From Cavia porcellus (taxonomy: Eukaryota; Chordata; Mammalia; Rodentia; Caviidae): DNA of 64,000 nt. The notes under the pieces were generated by a model. It saw only the letters and a program-made list of their open reading frames with translations, was not told the origin of the DNA and searched no databases. The stretch lies in the NCBI RefSeq assembly GCF_034190915.1, contig NW_026947484.1:184382982-184446981 (forward strand). The letters are read 5' to 3'. Below, in pieces: positions 48,497 through 59,497 of this stretch; position 1 is the first letter of the stretch, and each line of letters starts with the position of its first letter. A program made the position numbers and the translations under genes.

Positions 48497-49384
48497 TTTA
48501 AATTTAATTGTAACCCAATTACTTATAAATATTTTATGCTGGAAGAAAATAAAATAAATGCTTAAGAATTTCACCCATATAAAATGTGAAGTCTCAATAG
48601 CTATCTTTTAATTTTTCCAAATATACATGCTCCCCAGATAAAATGAAGTACATACAAAGAAAATGTTATGTAACTGTACATTTTGTTCAAAATATTTAAT
48701 TCAAAATAGTTTAAATTTTTCAGTGTTTTCATTTTGACTCATCCAGTGTGTATCATTCCATTTGTGGTACTATGTTGATATTCAAAAACTTTCAGATTTT
48801 TGAGTATTTTACAGTAAGTTTTCAGATTACTGAATAAGAGCACATAAAAAAGAGTAAATATAGAATACAACCAGAAATATATTACCGCAAAAAATATAGA
48901 GGTACTAAACAATAGTCTTTTCTATTATGAAGATGCAAATTGATATTGTCACAATTTTCATGTGGAAGAAGACTTTCAACCTGTCTTAATCTAAAAATAA
49001 ACTGTGTATTGCTTTATTTAATCAAGTCACTTACAATTTAGTGTAACTTTAGTGTTTATTGATTCAGTGACTCAATGCTTTTTGTCTTCTCTGATATTGT
49101 GCCATGCTTAACATTTTTGGCAGCAAGAGATCAGACCGGAGAATCACTATCTGTGTTTCCATGACAACAATGAAAGTTACTTTAAAAAGTTCGCTCAAAA
49201 GAAGAGGCATTGTTTTTCTCTCCAGAATTCTTCCAAAATTGAGTAGCTTTAAAGCAATGTCTTGTTTTAGGGCACAGTAAACACTATCACAACCAAACTG
49301 TTTACAATCTGAGGCTATTCCTTCCTGTTTAACCTACGATTTTCCACAAATTTCCATATTTATATTGACAGTAATACTGTTTTC
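48495..49384. other. Intergenic, nothing recognised
   Basis: AT-rich sequence without an identifiable feature up to the start of an old L1 3' end. Confidence 0.4.
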
Positions 49385-49612
49385 TACATTGCTGTTTAAA
49401 ACAGCATTATTTGCAATAGTGAAGAAATGAAAGGAGCCTAAGAGTCCATCAACTGATGAGTAAGTAAAGAAAATATACTGTATGTTCACAATGTAGTATT
49501 TTATAAACTTAATAATGAAATAAGATATTCTCTGACAACACAGAGCTGGAGATCGTTTTATGAAGCAAAATAAACTAGGTACAGAATGCAAATATGCATG
49601 ATGTGGCATTTT
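49385..49612 (+). mobile_element. Old L1 3' end, left part, plus strand
   Basis: 'AAACAGCATTATTTGCAATAG', 'GGAGCCTAAGAGTCCATCAAC', 'GAGCTGGAGATCGTTTTATG' and 'TAGGTACAGAATGCAAATATG' match the C-terminal ORF2 and 3'-end order of ancient mammalian L1 (L1MA-like). The same element resumes at 53,853, beyond the younger L1 inserted into it. Confidence 0.8.
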
Positions 49613-49628
49613 AAAATGTTGATCTCAA
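49613..49628. repeat. Target-site duplication, left copy
   Basis: AAAATGTTGATCTCAA matches AAAATGTTTATCTCAA at 53,837-53,852 with one mismatch. The two copies bracket the 4.2-kb L1. Confidence 0.9.
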
Positions 49629-51597
49629 TGCAATAAGAAACAAAAGAGGTGAAATCACTACATACTCTACAGAAATACAGAAGATCATCAACACCTATTT
49701 TGAAAACCTCTACTCTCAAAGGTTTGATAACACAGAAGAAATAGACAGATTCCTAGAAACATATGAAGTACCAAAGCTAGATCAAGAGGATGTAAAACTG
49801 CTGAATAACCCAATCTCTATAATGACATTGAAAATGTAATTAAGTCCTTACCTATAAAGAAGAGCCCAGGCCCAGACGGATTCACTGCAGAATTCTATAA
49901 GAAATACAAAGAAGACCTAATGCTGACACTGCTCAAACTATTCAATGAAATTGAAAGGGAAGTAATCCTTCCTAAGTCATTCCTGAAAGCAAATATTACT
50001 CTAGTACCAAAACCTGAGAAAGACCCAACTAAAAAACAAACAAACAAACAAAAAAACCCCCCTAAAAAAACTATAGACCAATCTCCCTAATGAACACAGA
50101 TGCAAAAATCCTCAATAAAATACTGGCAAATAGGATGCAGCAAATCATCAAGAAAATTATACACCAAGTGGGATTCATCCCAGGTTCAACATACATAAAT
50201 CAATAAATGTAATCCACCATATCAATAAAGCCAAAAATAAGAATCACATGATCATTTCTATAGATGCAGAAAAAGCCTTCGATAAGGTCCAACATTCATT
50301 CATGATAAGGACTTTACAGAAAATTGGAATAGATGGTCTTTGCCTAAATATAATAAAGGCCATGTATGACAATCCAAAAGCCAGTACCACATTAAATGGC
50401 CAAACATTGAAAGACTTTAATTTAAAATCAGGCACAAGACAAGGGTGTCCTTTATCACCACTCCTATTTAATATAGTACTGGAAGTACTAGCCAGAGCAA
50501 TTAGACAAGAGAGAAAAATAAAAGGGTAAAGATAGGAAAAGAAGAAGTTAAATTATCATTGTTTGCAGATGACATGATACTCTACATAGAAAACCCCCTA
50601 AACTCCATTGAAAGACTCTTAGATATAATAAATTAATTCAGTAAAGTAGCTGGATACAAAATCAATACTCAGAAATCAATAGCATTTCTATACCCTAACA
50701 ACAAAGTCACAGAGAGAGAAATAAGAGAAGCCACACCCTTCACACTTGCAACCAAAAAAAATGAAATATTTAGGAATTACTCTTATGAAAGAAGTGAAAG
50801 ACCTATACAGGGAAAATTATAATACACTGAAAACAGAAATTGAAGATGATCTCAGAAAATGGAAAGTCATCCCTTGCTCATGGATAGGAAGAACAAACAT
50901 TGTGAAAATGGCCATTCTCTCAAAACTGTTATACAAATTCAATGCAATCCCAATAAAAATATCATCAACATACCTTATAGATCTAGAGAAATCACTCCTA
51001 AAATTCATCTGGAAGCAGAAGAGATCTAGAATAGCAAAAGCAATTCTATGCAGCAAAGGCAAGGCAGGAGGCATCACAATCCCTGAACTGAAGTTATACT
51101 ACAAAGCAACAGTAGTAAAATCAACACGGTACTGGAATCAAAACAGAGCTGAAACCCAATGGAACAGATAAGAAGATACAACCACAACTAAAAACACATT
51201 TAACCACCTTATCTTTGATAAAGGAGCCAAGCAGGTTCACTGGAAGAATGACAGTCTCTTTTATAAATAGTGTTGGAAAAACTGGCTCTCCATATGCCGA
51301 AAACTAAAACTAGACCCATGCCTATCACCATGTACTAAATTAAAATCTAAATGGATCAAAGGTCTGAATATTAAAGCAGAAACACTAAATCTATTGGAAT
51401 ACAAATTGGGTAGAAACATTGAAGACAAAGAGAATTCATGAACAGGACTCAAACCGCACAGGAAATACTTCCCAGAATCAATAACTGGGACCACCTCTTA
51501 TTAAAAAAGTTTGGGGACTGGAGGTTTAGTTAAGCACCTGCCTAGCAAGCAGGCACTCGTGAGTTCGATCCCTGGTACCGATAAAAAGGAAAAAGAC

Positions 51598-51629
<32 letters not shown>

Positions 51630-52386
51630 ACGTTTCTGCATGTCAAAAGAAATCTCCAGCATAGTGAAAAGAAAACCCACAAACTGGGAAAAGATATTAG
51701 TGAACTTCCCCTCAAACATGGGATTTTTGTCTAAAACATATAAAGAGTTAAAAAAAATAAAACTTAGACCCCTAAAATTCAAAGATCCAATCCAAAAATG
51801 GGTATCTGAGATGAATACGCACTTCTCAGATGAAGAAATGCAAATGTCAAATAAATACATGAAAAAATGTTCTTCATCATTACTCATTAGAGAAATGCAA
51901 ATTAAAACCACACTGAGATTCCATCTCACTCCTGAAAGAATGGCCAGGATCAAGAAAACCAACAACAACAAATGCTGGAGAGGATGTGGGGAAACAGGAA
52001 CTCTCCTACACTGTTGGTGAGAGTGTAGACTGGTACAACTTTTGTGGAGGTCAGTCTGGAGATTTCTCAAAAAGCTAGGATTGGAAGTCCCATTTGTTCC
52101 AGCTATTCCACTGTTAGGCATATTCCCAGAAGAACTGAAAGCATCATACCACAGTGATATATGTGCACCTATGTTTATAGCAGCACAATTTGTAATTGCC
52201 AGATCTTGGAAACGACCCAAGTGTCCATCAACTGAGGAATGGATAAAAAAGTTGTGGTATTTCTATACAATGGAATACTACTCAGCTACAAAGAAGGATC
52301 ACATTGAGATATTTATCAATAAATGGGCACAGCTTGAGACCATACTCATAAATGAAATAAATCAATTTCGCATGTGTGAATACTGA
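49629..52386 (+). pseudogene. L1 ORF2 reverse transcriptase and C-terminal region, broken
   Basis: L1 ORF2p is the endonuclease/reverse transcriptase that drives target-primed reverse transcription. Seen here: RT motif A in [12 protein letters not shown] (50,257-50,292), motif B in [15 protein letters not shown] (50,431-50,475) and the catalytic FADD (50,562-50,573). The thumb-like part reads [19 protein letters not shown] (from 50,761). At the C terminus the Cys/His cluster CWRGC...LLHCW.EC (about 51,974-52,032) keeps all its Cys and His. It ends with the usual ...CPSTEEWIKKLWYFYTMEYY. It is broken by a stop at 50,527, frameshifts near 49,820, 50,520 and 50,755, a SINE, and a TGA at 52,018 in place of a Trp. 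The protein is otherwise easily readable, so the copy is much younger than most L1s here. Confidence 0.92.
51513..51630 (+). mobile_element. ID-like SINE with (CAAAA)n tail
   Basis: GGGGACTGGAGGTTTAGTTA, then CACCTGCCTAGCAAGCAGGC, the B box GAGTTCGATCC and an A-rich tail that has become (AAAAC)n. The flanks AAAAAAGTTT and AAAAAACGTTT suggest an A-rich duplicated target. The insertion splits L1 ORF2, so this SINE family was active after the L1 landed. Confidence 0.93.
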
Positions 52387-53836
52387 ATAGTTTCTCTAAT
52401 GTAAGAAATGATCCAAATATATAAAAGTATGTGGTAATCATGATACCCATTATGTGGCCTTGAAGCCTTACAAAATTTTCACTTATTAATTGGAATGGCT
52501 TTATTCTGGGCTGCTTGATATTATTGCCTGCGATGAAATGAACAGCTATTTTGAAGAAAACAAGTCATCATAATAGCTAGTGCCAATTTACTATGGTCTT
52601 GTTTTGAAGCCCCACCAAACTATGGCTCTTCTGTCTCCATTTGTTTTATCATGATGTATCTTGCTGAATTTTATTATATGATATTATAAACAAAAATTTT
52701 TATAGGCAAAAAGATAATATAGAAACCATTGTTCGTTTTCTGTTAGCAGGTTCTAAATACCCTACAATGCTTTCATCCACTTGGATGGTTTTACACTGAC
52801 TTGATATGTTTGATGCTATAGTATATGAAGTTATATTCAAATATTTCAAGGAAAAAGACACTATTGTAACTACTATTAAGTCGGGTTATTTGGTGGTGAA
52901 GCACTAGGTTGCTGAAACAGTCATGCTTTGACCTGCATTGTTATGTTGTTATGTCCTCTTTTTCTCAATCTCTCCCTTATTCATTAAAAAAATTATTTAG
53001 TTATTTTTTATGATTTTTTAATTAAGGGGAAAATAAAAGATTAGCAGGATGTATTATAGTAACTTTTTGATTTCCTATTAACCTAATTTGAAGTCCTGTA
53101 TTACTTACTATCTTATTTTGACTTATTAGACTCTGTTCTGTTCTATATGATAGTATCAAGTTTGAGGGTATAGGCAGCTACTTTGAAGGCAATAAGATTC
53201 ACTATGATGCCCATTCTGGTTTGACTATTATCTCCTTCGGAAGTCCTGTAATGTTTACAAGGTTTAGGTTTTATTGGTCTTGTTCTCTACTGTTTATTCA
53301 ACTTTATAATACCTAATGGGATAGACAATTCTTTTTAAGGAAGCAAGAGGCATTATGGTAACCATTGCGATAACCTTGTACTCTGTTTTTACATCATGTG
53401 CTATGTCTATCCTTGGTTTTGACTGACTCCTTTGTTTTGCCATATTTGACTTTATTCTCTTCCAAAAAAAGTAATAAGAACTATGGGAGTAATAAAACCC
53501 AAAATGTGTAAATTTTGTTGTAAAAAAGAGAGGGGGAAAAGTGCTCTAAAGGATACAACTGCAAGTGTGCTTAGGTGTGTTACATATATGACCATAATAA
53601 TGTTTTTGGTTGGACCATTGAACACAACTGTTTGCAGTCTCACTGTTTTAATGTCCATTTTGTATGCTTTGATCCTGTGACTTGAGCAACTATCTCTAAG
53701 ATGATAATGTGTAATCTATTAACTGGTGATTTCTTACTGTTTTTTTTTTTTTTTTTTTTTGTAGTTCTGTATTACTTGTACCCTTACACTGTTTTGTTTT
53801 GTTTTTTTCTCTTTTTCCTTTTAAATAAAATTTTAA
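52387..53836 (+). repeat. L1 3'UTR tandem array of modules about 147 bp long
   Basis: The 3'UTR can be cut into repeated units that each begin near a motif of the type CATTATGGTAACCATTG. Related starts lie at about 52,438, 52,567, 52,714, 52,861, 53,052, 53,201 and 53,351. Spacings are 129, 147, 147, 191, 149 and 150 bases. Units are strongly diverged from one another but keep the order of a start motif, an AGTCCTGTA-like or GTTTTG..G..C-like middle, and a TGTTCTGTT..TATTATATGAT-like end. No coding sequence is present. The same units occur in the antisense L1 tail at 63.4-64.0 kb and in the HAL1-like 3'UTR at 33.9-34.6 kb. Confidence 0.7.
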
Positions 53837-53852
53837 AAAATGTTTATCTCAA

Positions 53853-54117
53853 AGAATTTGAGAATAGAATGGTGGTTATCCTGTGATTCATTCCAATATA
53901 AGAGGGCAAATGCAAATTTTAGTGCTATATTGTATATTTTAAACAACCAAAAGAATTTTGAGAAATTTAACTAGCATAAAGTTACAGATGTTTGAGATAA
54001 ATCTATTTAACATGTTTTAAATATTATACAACATGCTTATGCATCCAACATTACATGGCACCTCATTAATATCTACAATTATGTTTTGACTTACAAGTTA
54101 CAAATTTAAAAAAAAAA
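53853..54117 (+). mobile_element. Old L1 3' end, right part, plus strand
   Basis: 'GAGAATAGAATGGTGGTTATC' and the following AT-rich sequence, ending in 'AATTTAAAAAAAAAAACT', continue the ancient L1 3'UTR interrupted at 49,612. Together with 49,385-49,612 it forms one L1MA-like tail. Confidence 0.75.
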
Positions 54118-54789
54118 ACTTGCACATCAACTCTCCCATAGATTTCATATTACCAATTTCAAATTCTTATTAAAGATGTTATAACAGTGTGGTTTGACAG
54201 CAGAAACTGTGACTTTCTTTTCAAAGCATACTTTTCTTTCAAAACATTGTATGCTCCTTGCTGTGCTCTTACCTTAATGCCGCTTTTTCTGGAGCTTTTT
54301 TGGTTTTTCATATTTATATTCTAGATTCTTAACATCTGGAGTGTCCAGTGTCTAGATTTTGATTGCTGTTAAACCATATTTACTTCCCTGGTAATCTCAT
54401 TCAGCTCCATGGTTTTAAATATCTATGTATATTTTCATATCTGAAATATTTCTGAGAAGAAATAAAACTGTAGCAAATTAATCTCTACCACAATATTTAT
54501 TATGGGATGCATGTTAATTTCAATACTTTTAAGGATAAACCTGTATATGTTTGAATTGATGTAACTCACATTTATGATCCCAAATTTACATTGCCAGCAT
54601 ATTAGATTCTATCTTTTAGGCATCGCATTTGACAACTTATTCTTTATTTTATCTTGGCTATCTGGTAGGCAAAGAAAACTAACAATATCTAAATTAAGCA
54701 TTTGATACTTGTTCCTATGTTCATTAATTTTAAATCGTCCTCAATTCCTTTAACTAACAAATACATTCCTAAATTTCTCTAGTCAGAAA
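54118..54789. other. Intergenic, nothing recognised
   Basis: AT-rich sequence; no recognised feature. Confidence 0.45.
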
Positions 54790-54859
54790 CTTTGGAGGTT
54801 TTTTTTTTTTTTTTTAACTACTTTCTTTTTATCCATTTTGTCAAGATGCTTTATGACAA

Positions 54860-55285
54860 ATATTCTTTAAGAATATTGGTTCAAAAGCCCTCCAGAAAAA
54901 TACTATTAAACACAATTCAACAGCACATTAAAAAGATTATATATTGTGACTAAATGGAACTTTTTCTAAAATGTAGAAGTCATTCAGTGTACAGAAATCT
55001 TTCAATATAATACTCTACATTGATTAAAAAGGAAAATACGATCATCACCACTGATACAGAAGAAAGCTTGACAAAGTTTCTTCATTTTTTATTAACAGAA
55101 AGTTCTCTATCAAACATGTAATCATCATACAATTAAGAATTACAGTTAATAAGCAGAATCAGTGATGTTGCAGGATGCAAAACCATCATGGGAAAGTTAA
55201 TTGCATTTCTGTAAGTTAACAATGAACAAAAAAGAAGTAAGAAAACAATTGTGTTTAAAGTAGCATTAACAATAAAATATACTTT
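54860..55285 (+). mobile_element. Ancient L1 ORF2 fragment, plus strand
   Basis: 'CAATTCAACAGCACATTAAAAAG', 'CGATCATCACCACTGATACAG' and 'GCTTGACAAAGTTTCTTC' (RT motif A region), then 'GATGTTGCAGGATGCAAAACC' and 'TTGCATTTCTGTAAGTTAAC', follow L1 ORF2 order with large internal losses. No frame survives. Confidence 0.72.
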
Positions 55286-57380
55286 TCATCAGGCCTCAAA
55301 GAGTGACAGAGGTGATCTGTCCAGGGAGAGACTGGTTTTCACTGACATTGTATATAATCACCAGGTATATACTGACAATTAAAAACAGAAGTGCTTTCAG
55401 TTTTATTTTAGTTAATGAATTATCTGCAAAAAATTACAATCTCTTGTTCTTCCATTCAGGATTGGACATCAACTACATCCTCCTTAGTATGCTGTTGGCT
55501 ACTTTCAGTCTTTCTTTCTTAATGTAACATTCTCCATTTTTATTTCCTATCCTGTTGTTTAGACTCAGCAAGCAAATGAGTGACTCAGGCTTCAGCACCA
55601 GGTGTCTGTCTTTACGTCTGGCTTAATTTTCTAGCTCAGTTATTAGTACTAAAATTACTTTTCCTCTGCAGTTTTCCCTAACTACTCTATTGAAAGTGCA
55701 ATTATTGTGCTCTGACACTATGCTACATTCTTCCCATCTTCATTTCTCTAACACATATTTCTTACTTACTAGGTGTAAAGTTTTCTGAGGGCATGGATTT
55801 TTTTTTTTTTTACATTGTGATTCAGTGTTGTGAATTCAAAAATGTGAGACAGTCAGAGCTCTACTAAAAAGTGAATTTTTCTTGGAAGATTGAGTATATG
55901 AGAAATCAAACTAATCCATTATTGTTTGACTCTCTACATCCAAATGCTATTATCTGTCAGACAAAAATATTTATTGTCATTAGCAGAACCAAAGCAGGGT
56001 TAAATGAAAAGACTCCATTTTATCATTTGTCAAATTGGGAAATATAGATCACTGCATGTGGATCAGCACCAGAGAAAAATGAAACAAGTTTAATTGTTTT
56101 ATTTGTGACAGTGATAAATGATTTATTTTATTTGAAGAAAAATCTAATAAGTGTAAAAATAACCCTATGGTGGCCTAAATGCTGACTCAGTACTTTTTTA
56201 AAAAAAATTGATAAAATGGTCATGGGTATCATAAATATTCATTTTTAGTACATGTATGAATATGTGTGTGAGGATTTACCTGTTAATGCCTCTGTGTCTG
56301 TGGACTTTTCCCACTGAAGGTATTCTATTGTATATTTTAGTATGTTTTTAGGCACTAATTGTGGAGGCCACTACTAGTTCCTATAAAAAAGATACTTTGT
56401 TGAAAAATAGTTTGAACATCCAGTAAGGAGCTTATGGCTGGCTAGATTAGACCTCTAAAGAGTGATTTTGTTCAGATCCAAAATGAGCCATGTAATAAAA
56501 TACATCAATGGAGAATATGACATTTGAAATATTTCAACACTTTATTTAGCTTGCACAATATCCTAATTATCTACCAAGTTTACCTTTGACTTGTTACTGG
56601 ATTGAGAGGGCTGTATCAGGTTGGCATCTTTTCTCACAACTGATGTGTACAAACTTTAAGCCACACAGTAGTGATTATGAAGAACAATGTTCTTTTTCTG
56701 GAAAAAAACTACTGAAATAATTTTAAGCAAGGAATAATTGTTTTAAATAATTTATTTTTAGACTTAAATATGCTATGTAAAAGACATTGGGACCAGAAAA
56801 CTTTTTGCAAAACTAAAAATGATCACTCTGGAAATAAAAGCAGTATTACCTAGAGCAATACTAAGCAAAAATACATATATTAATTCAGAAATATCTTCCA
56901 ATTAAATAATCTTCTCTTAAAAGTTATTTTATAATGGTACTGTCACCATGGTATGAAATCATCTGTGTTTACTACATCTGAACCTCCTTTGTTAAGGCAA
57001 CTTATAGAAGAAAAATATACAACAGTTTATCACACTGAATCATATGAACAATGATGACTATAGCAAATTTAAGTTCTTAATTTAAAATGATGTCCAGACA
57101 GCATCACAAAGGCTGAGAAATGAAATTTTCCCTTTCAGTTTTTAGCTCGTTTTCAGATGGTTGTATGTGTATATGAGTACATGTGTGTAATTACAATAGT
57201 AAGTAGCTTAAATTTAACTTAATTTTGCAAAATTTGCACAAGCGTTGGGCTCTAATTTAATGAGCAAAGTGCTGAACATTTAGATGAATAATTTAATAAT
57301 AGAAATATTTTAAAATTTATTTTTAAGATATTAGTATATATTTGCTATAGATAATGATTAAACTTGTTGTGAGGAGTTGG
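55286..57380. other. Intergenic, nothing recognised
   Basis: About 2.1 kb of AT-rich sequence with poly-T runs (for example 55,799-55,812) and no identifiable gene or repeat. Confidence 0.45.
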
Positions 57381-57386
57381 TACATG

Positions 57387-57453
57387 AAATTCTATTTTTA
57401 TCCCCTTTTAAATTTTATTTTATCCCCTTTTAAATTCTATTTTTATCCCCCTT
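57387..57453. repeat. Three copies of a TTTTATCCCCTTTTAAAT-type unit, about 22 bp each
   Basis: Three near-identical copies of TTCTATTTTTATCCCCTTTT(AAA) sit head to tail at the 3' end of the antisense L1. Confidence 0.85.
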
Positions 57454-58447
57454 TCCAACCTTCTGTCCTTACTTCTACAACTTTTCTTTCCTTCTCCATT
57501 TGGAAAATTGTTACTTTCATTTTAGTCTTCAACTTTTTTTGAACTCAGTTTTGGTTTCTTAATTCCCCTCCCCTCATTTTTCATGCCTCTTACCATTTGA
57601 AAAAGATCTTCCTTCTTCCTATTACCTATCTTTTATTTTGTTCCTAGTTAGCGCTTTGTGTTTCTTATATAAAAGAAGCAATTAGATGTTTAAACTTGTG
57701 TGCCTGATTTATCTCACTTAACATTGTGGTCTAAAGGTGCATATGTTGACCTACATATGTCTCAACTTTGTCCTTTGTGTCAGAGTAATACTCCATTCTA
57801 TATGAATACCACGTTTCCTTTATCCATTCATCTACGGATGGTCATCTGGGTGGTTTCCAATATTTAGCTCTCATAAATTATGATGCTATAAACATGTGGA
57901 TATGTGTATCACTGTAGTATTATGTATAACTTTTTTGGTAAGTACCTAGAAGGGGAGTAGTTGGTCAAATGGCATTTCCATTTATAGTTTTTTTGAGAAT
58001 TCGTACTGATTTACACAGTGATTCCACCAATTTAGATTTCCCACCAACATAGGGTAAGGGCTCCTTTTACCTCCTGCAGCTTTACAAGCATTTGCTATTT
58101 ATTGTTTTCTTGATGGGAGAAGGGGGAATTTTAGGATTATTTTACCTTGAATTTTCAAATATTCAGTGATGTTGAACATTTATCCTGCATTTATTGGTTA
58201 TTTGTACTTCATCTGAGAAATATCTGTTTATTTCTGATGCTCAGTTTTGAATTGTGTCTTTACATTTGGGGAGGTCTAAATGTGGGGAGTTCTTTAAATA
58301 TTCTAGAAATTAGTCCTCTGTCTAAGCTGAAAGTTTTTTTTCTTGTGTTTTGAGTTGTCTCTTCACTCTTTTATGGTTTCTTTGCTTTGCAGAAACATAC
58401 ATATTTGATGTGATCCCATGTTTTGAATTTTGTATAACTTCCTGTTG

Positions 58448-58680
58448 GAATGAGGCTAGGCCCATATTGCCAATTATGCAATAAGCTAAAATCAAAATGG
58501 ATCCAAGTCTGAATAATAAAGCAGAAACACTTAATCTGCTGCAAATTTTGCCTACATAGAAGTCTTCAAAAGTTTCATCAATTTTATCTTGCAGCAGATT
58601 GTTTCTGTTTTATTATTCAGACTTGGATCCATTTTGATTTAGCTTATTGCATAATTGGCAATATGGGCCTAGCCTCATTC
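58448..58680. repeat. Large imperfect inverted repeat (97/92-bp arms, 44-base loop)
   Basis: The left arm 58,448-58,544 (starting GAATGAGGCTAGGCCCATAT) is the reverse complement of the right arm 58,589-58,680 (ending GGGCCTAGCCTCATTC). The differences are a 1-base indel, one substitution and a 4-base indel. The loop is 58,545-58,588. The right arm and loop lie in the expected L1 order. The left arm is an extra inverted copy placed between adjacent L1 segments. Confidence 0.95.
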
Positions 58681-59056
58681 TTCATCATGTGGATGGCCAG
58701 TTTTCCCTGCACCTTTTGTTAAAGAAGCTATCTTTCCTTCAGCAAAGGTACTTTGCCCCTTTGTCAAAGATGAGGTAGCTAATGTAACTGAAATTGTTTG
58801 TGCATCCTCCATTCTATTCCATTGCTCAAGAAGTTTGGGTTTTTTTCAATATGATGTTGATTTTATCAGCTTAGTTCTACATTATAACTTTAAATCTAGG
58901 ATTCTGATGACCTGTTTCACCCTTGATGTCCAGAATTCTGTTTACTACTGTAGATCTCTCTGAGTCCATAGAAATTTCAGGATTTTTTTTTTCTCTAGCT
59001 CTGTGAGGGATCCCTTTTTGGTATTTTGATTGATTACTTTCACTCTTTATAACAAA

Positions 59057-59190
59057 GCTAAGTGTGGTGGGACATACCTGTCATCTCAGGCATTTAGGCT
59101 GAGGCAAGAAGATTGCCAGAAGTCTAAGGCCAGCCAAGGTTACTTAGTGAGTTCGTGGACGGTATAGCAAGATCCCTTCTCAAAAAAATA
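59057..59190 (+). mobile_element. B1-like 7SL-derived SINE
   Basis: GCTAAGTGTGGTGGGACATA, then TGTCATCTCAGGCATTTAGG, GAGGCAAGAAGATTGCC and AAGGCCAGCCAAGGTTACTT, then AGATCCCTTCTCAAAAAAA. This is a full-length single-monomer 7SL-derived SINE with A-box-like and B-box-like parts in the right places. The body is about 125 bp, close to the usual B1 length. Confidence 0.92.
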
Positions 59191-59497
59191 TCTGTATAAA
59201 AGTTCTGGATGAAAAGTCATTTTCAGTATATTGATTCTGACTGTCCAAGAAATAGGGGTGTCTTCGTATTTTTTGATATCTTCTCCTATCTTCTTCTTCA
59301 GAGCATTTGCTTAGTAGAGGTATTTCACTTCCTTCATTAGGTTAATTCCTTAGTATCTCATTTTTCTCGTTGCTATAGTGAAAGGTGTTGCTTCCCCAAT
59401 TTCTCTCCAGGTAAGTTTGTTGGTGGTGTAGAGGAATGCTATAGATTTTTTAGTGTTGACTTTGTATCATGCTGTGATATTGAATTTGGTTATTAAT

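Larger units (their letters stand above)
49629..53836 (+). mobile_element. Younger 5'-truncated L1, 4.2 kb, with TSD
   Basis: The element is bounded by a 16-bp TSD (49,613-49,628 and 53,837-53,852, 1 mismatch). It begins in the ORF2 linker before the reverse transcriptase ('ATCATCAACACCTATTTTG'), runs through the RT and C-terminal parts to the ORF2 stop at about 52,384-52,386, and ends in a 3'UTR of about 1.45 kb made of tandem modules. There is an A/T-rich tail at about 53,824-53,836. The endonuclease, ORF1 and 5'UTR are absent through 5' truncation. An ID-like SINE with a (CAAAA)n tail is inserted at 51,513-51,630. It landed inside an ancient L1 3' end. Confidence 0.94.
57385..59495 (-). 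mobile_element. L1, ORF2 3' half and 3' end, minus strand
   Basis: Antisense landmarks in order are 'TCCTTTATCCATTCATCTACG' (57,816), 'GATGCTATAAACATGTGG' (57,881), 'TTCCCACCAACATAGGGTAAG' (58,038), 'TGAGTTGTCTCTTCACTC' (58,350), 'GACTTGGATCCATTTTGATTT' (58,620), 'GGCCAGTTTTCCCTGCACC' (58,694), 'CCCTTTTTGGTATTTTGATTG' (59,010) and 'GACTTTGTATCATGCTGTG' (59,459). A B1-like SINE (59,057-59,190) and a foldback (58,448-58,680) lie inside. No coding potential remains. Confidence 0.87.

Noticed and set aside
51501..52220. 239-residue open frame on the minus strand
   Set aside because: It is the opposite strand of L1 ORF2 with the SINE; the real protein (CWRGC, CPSTEEW) reads on the plus strand.
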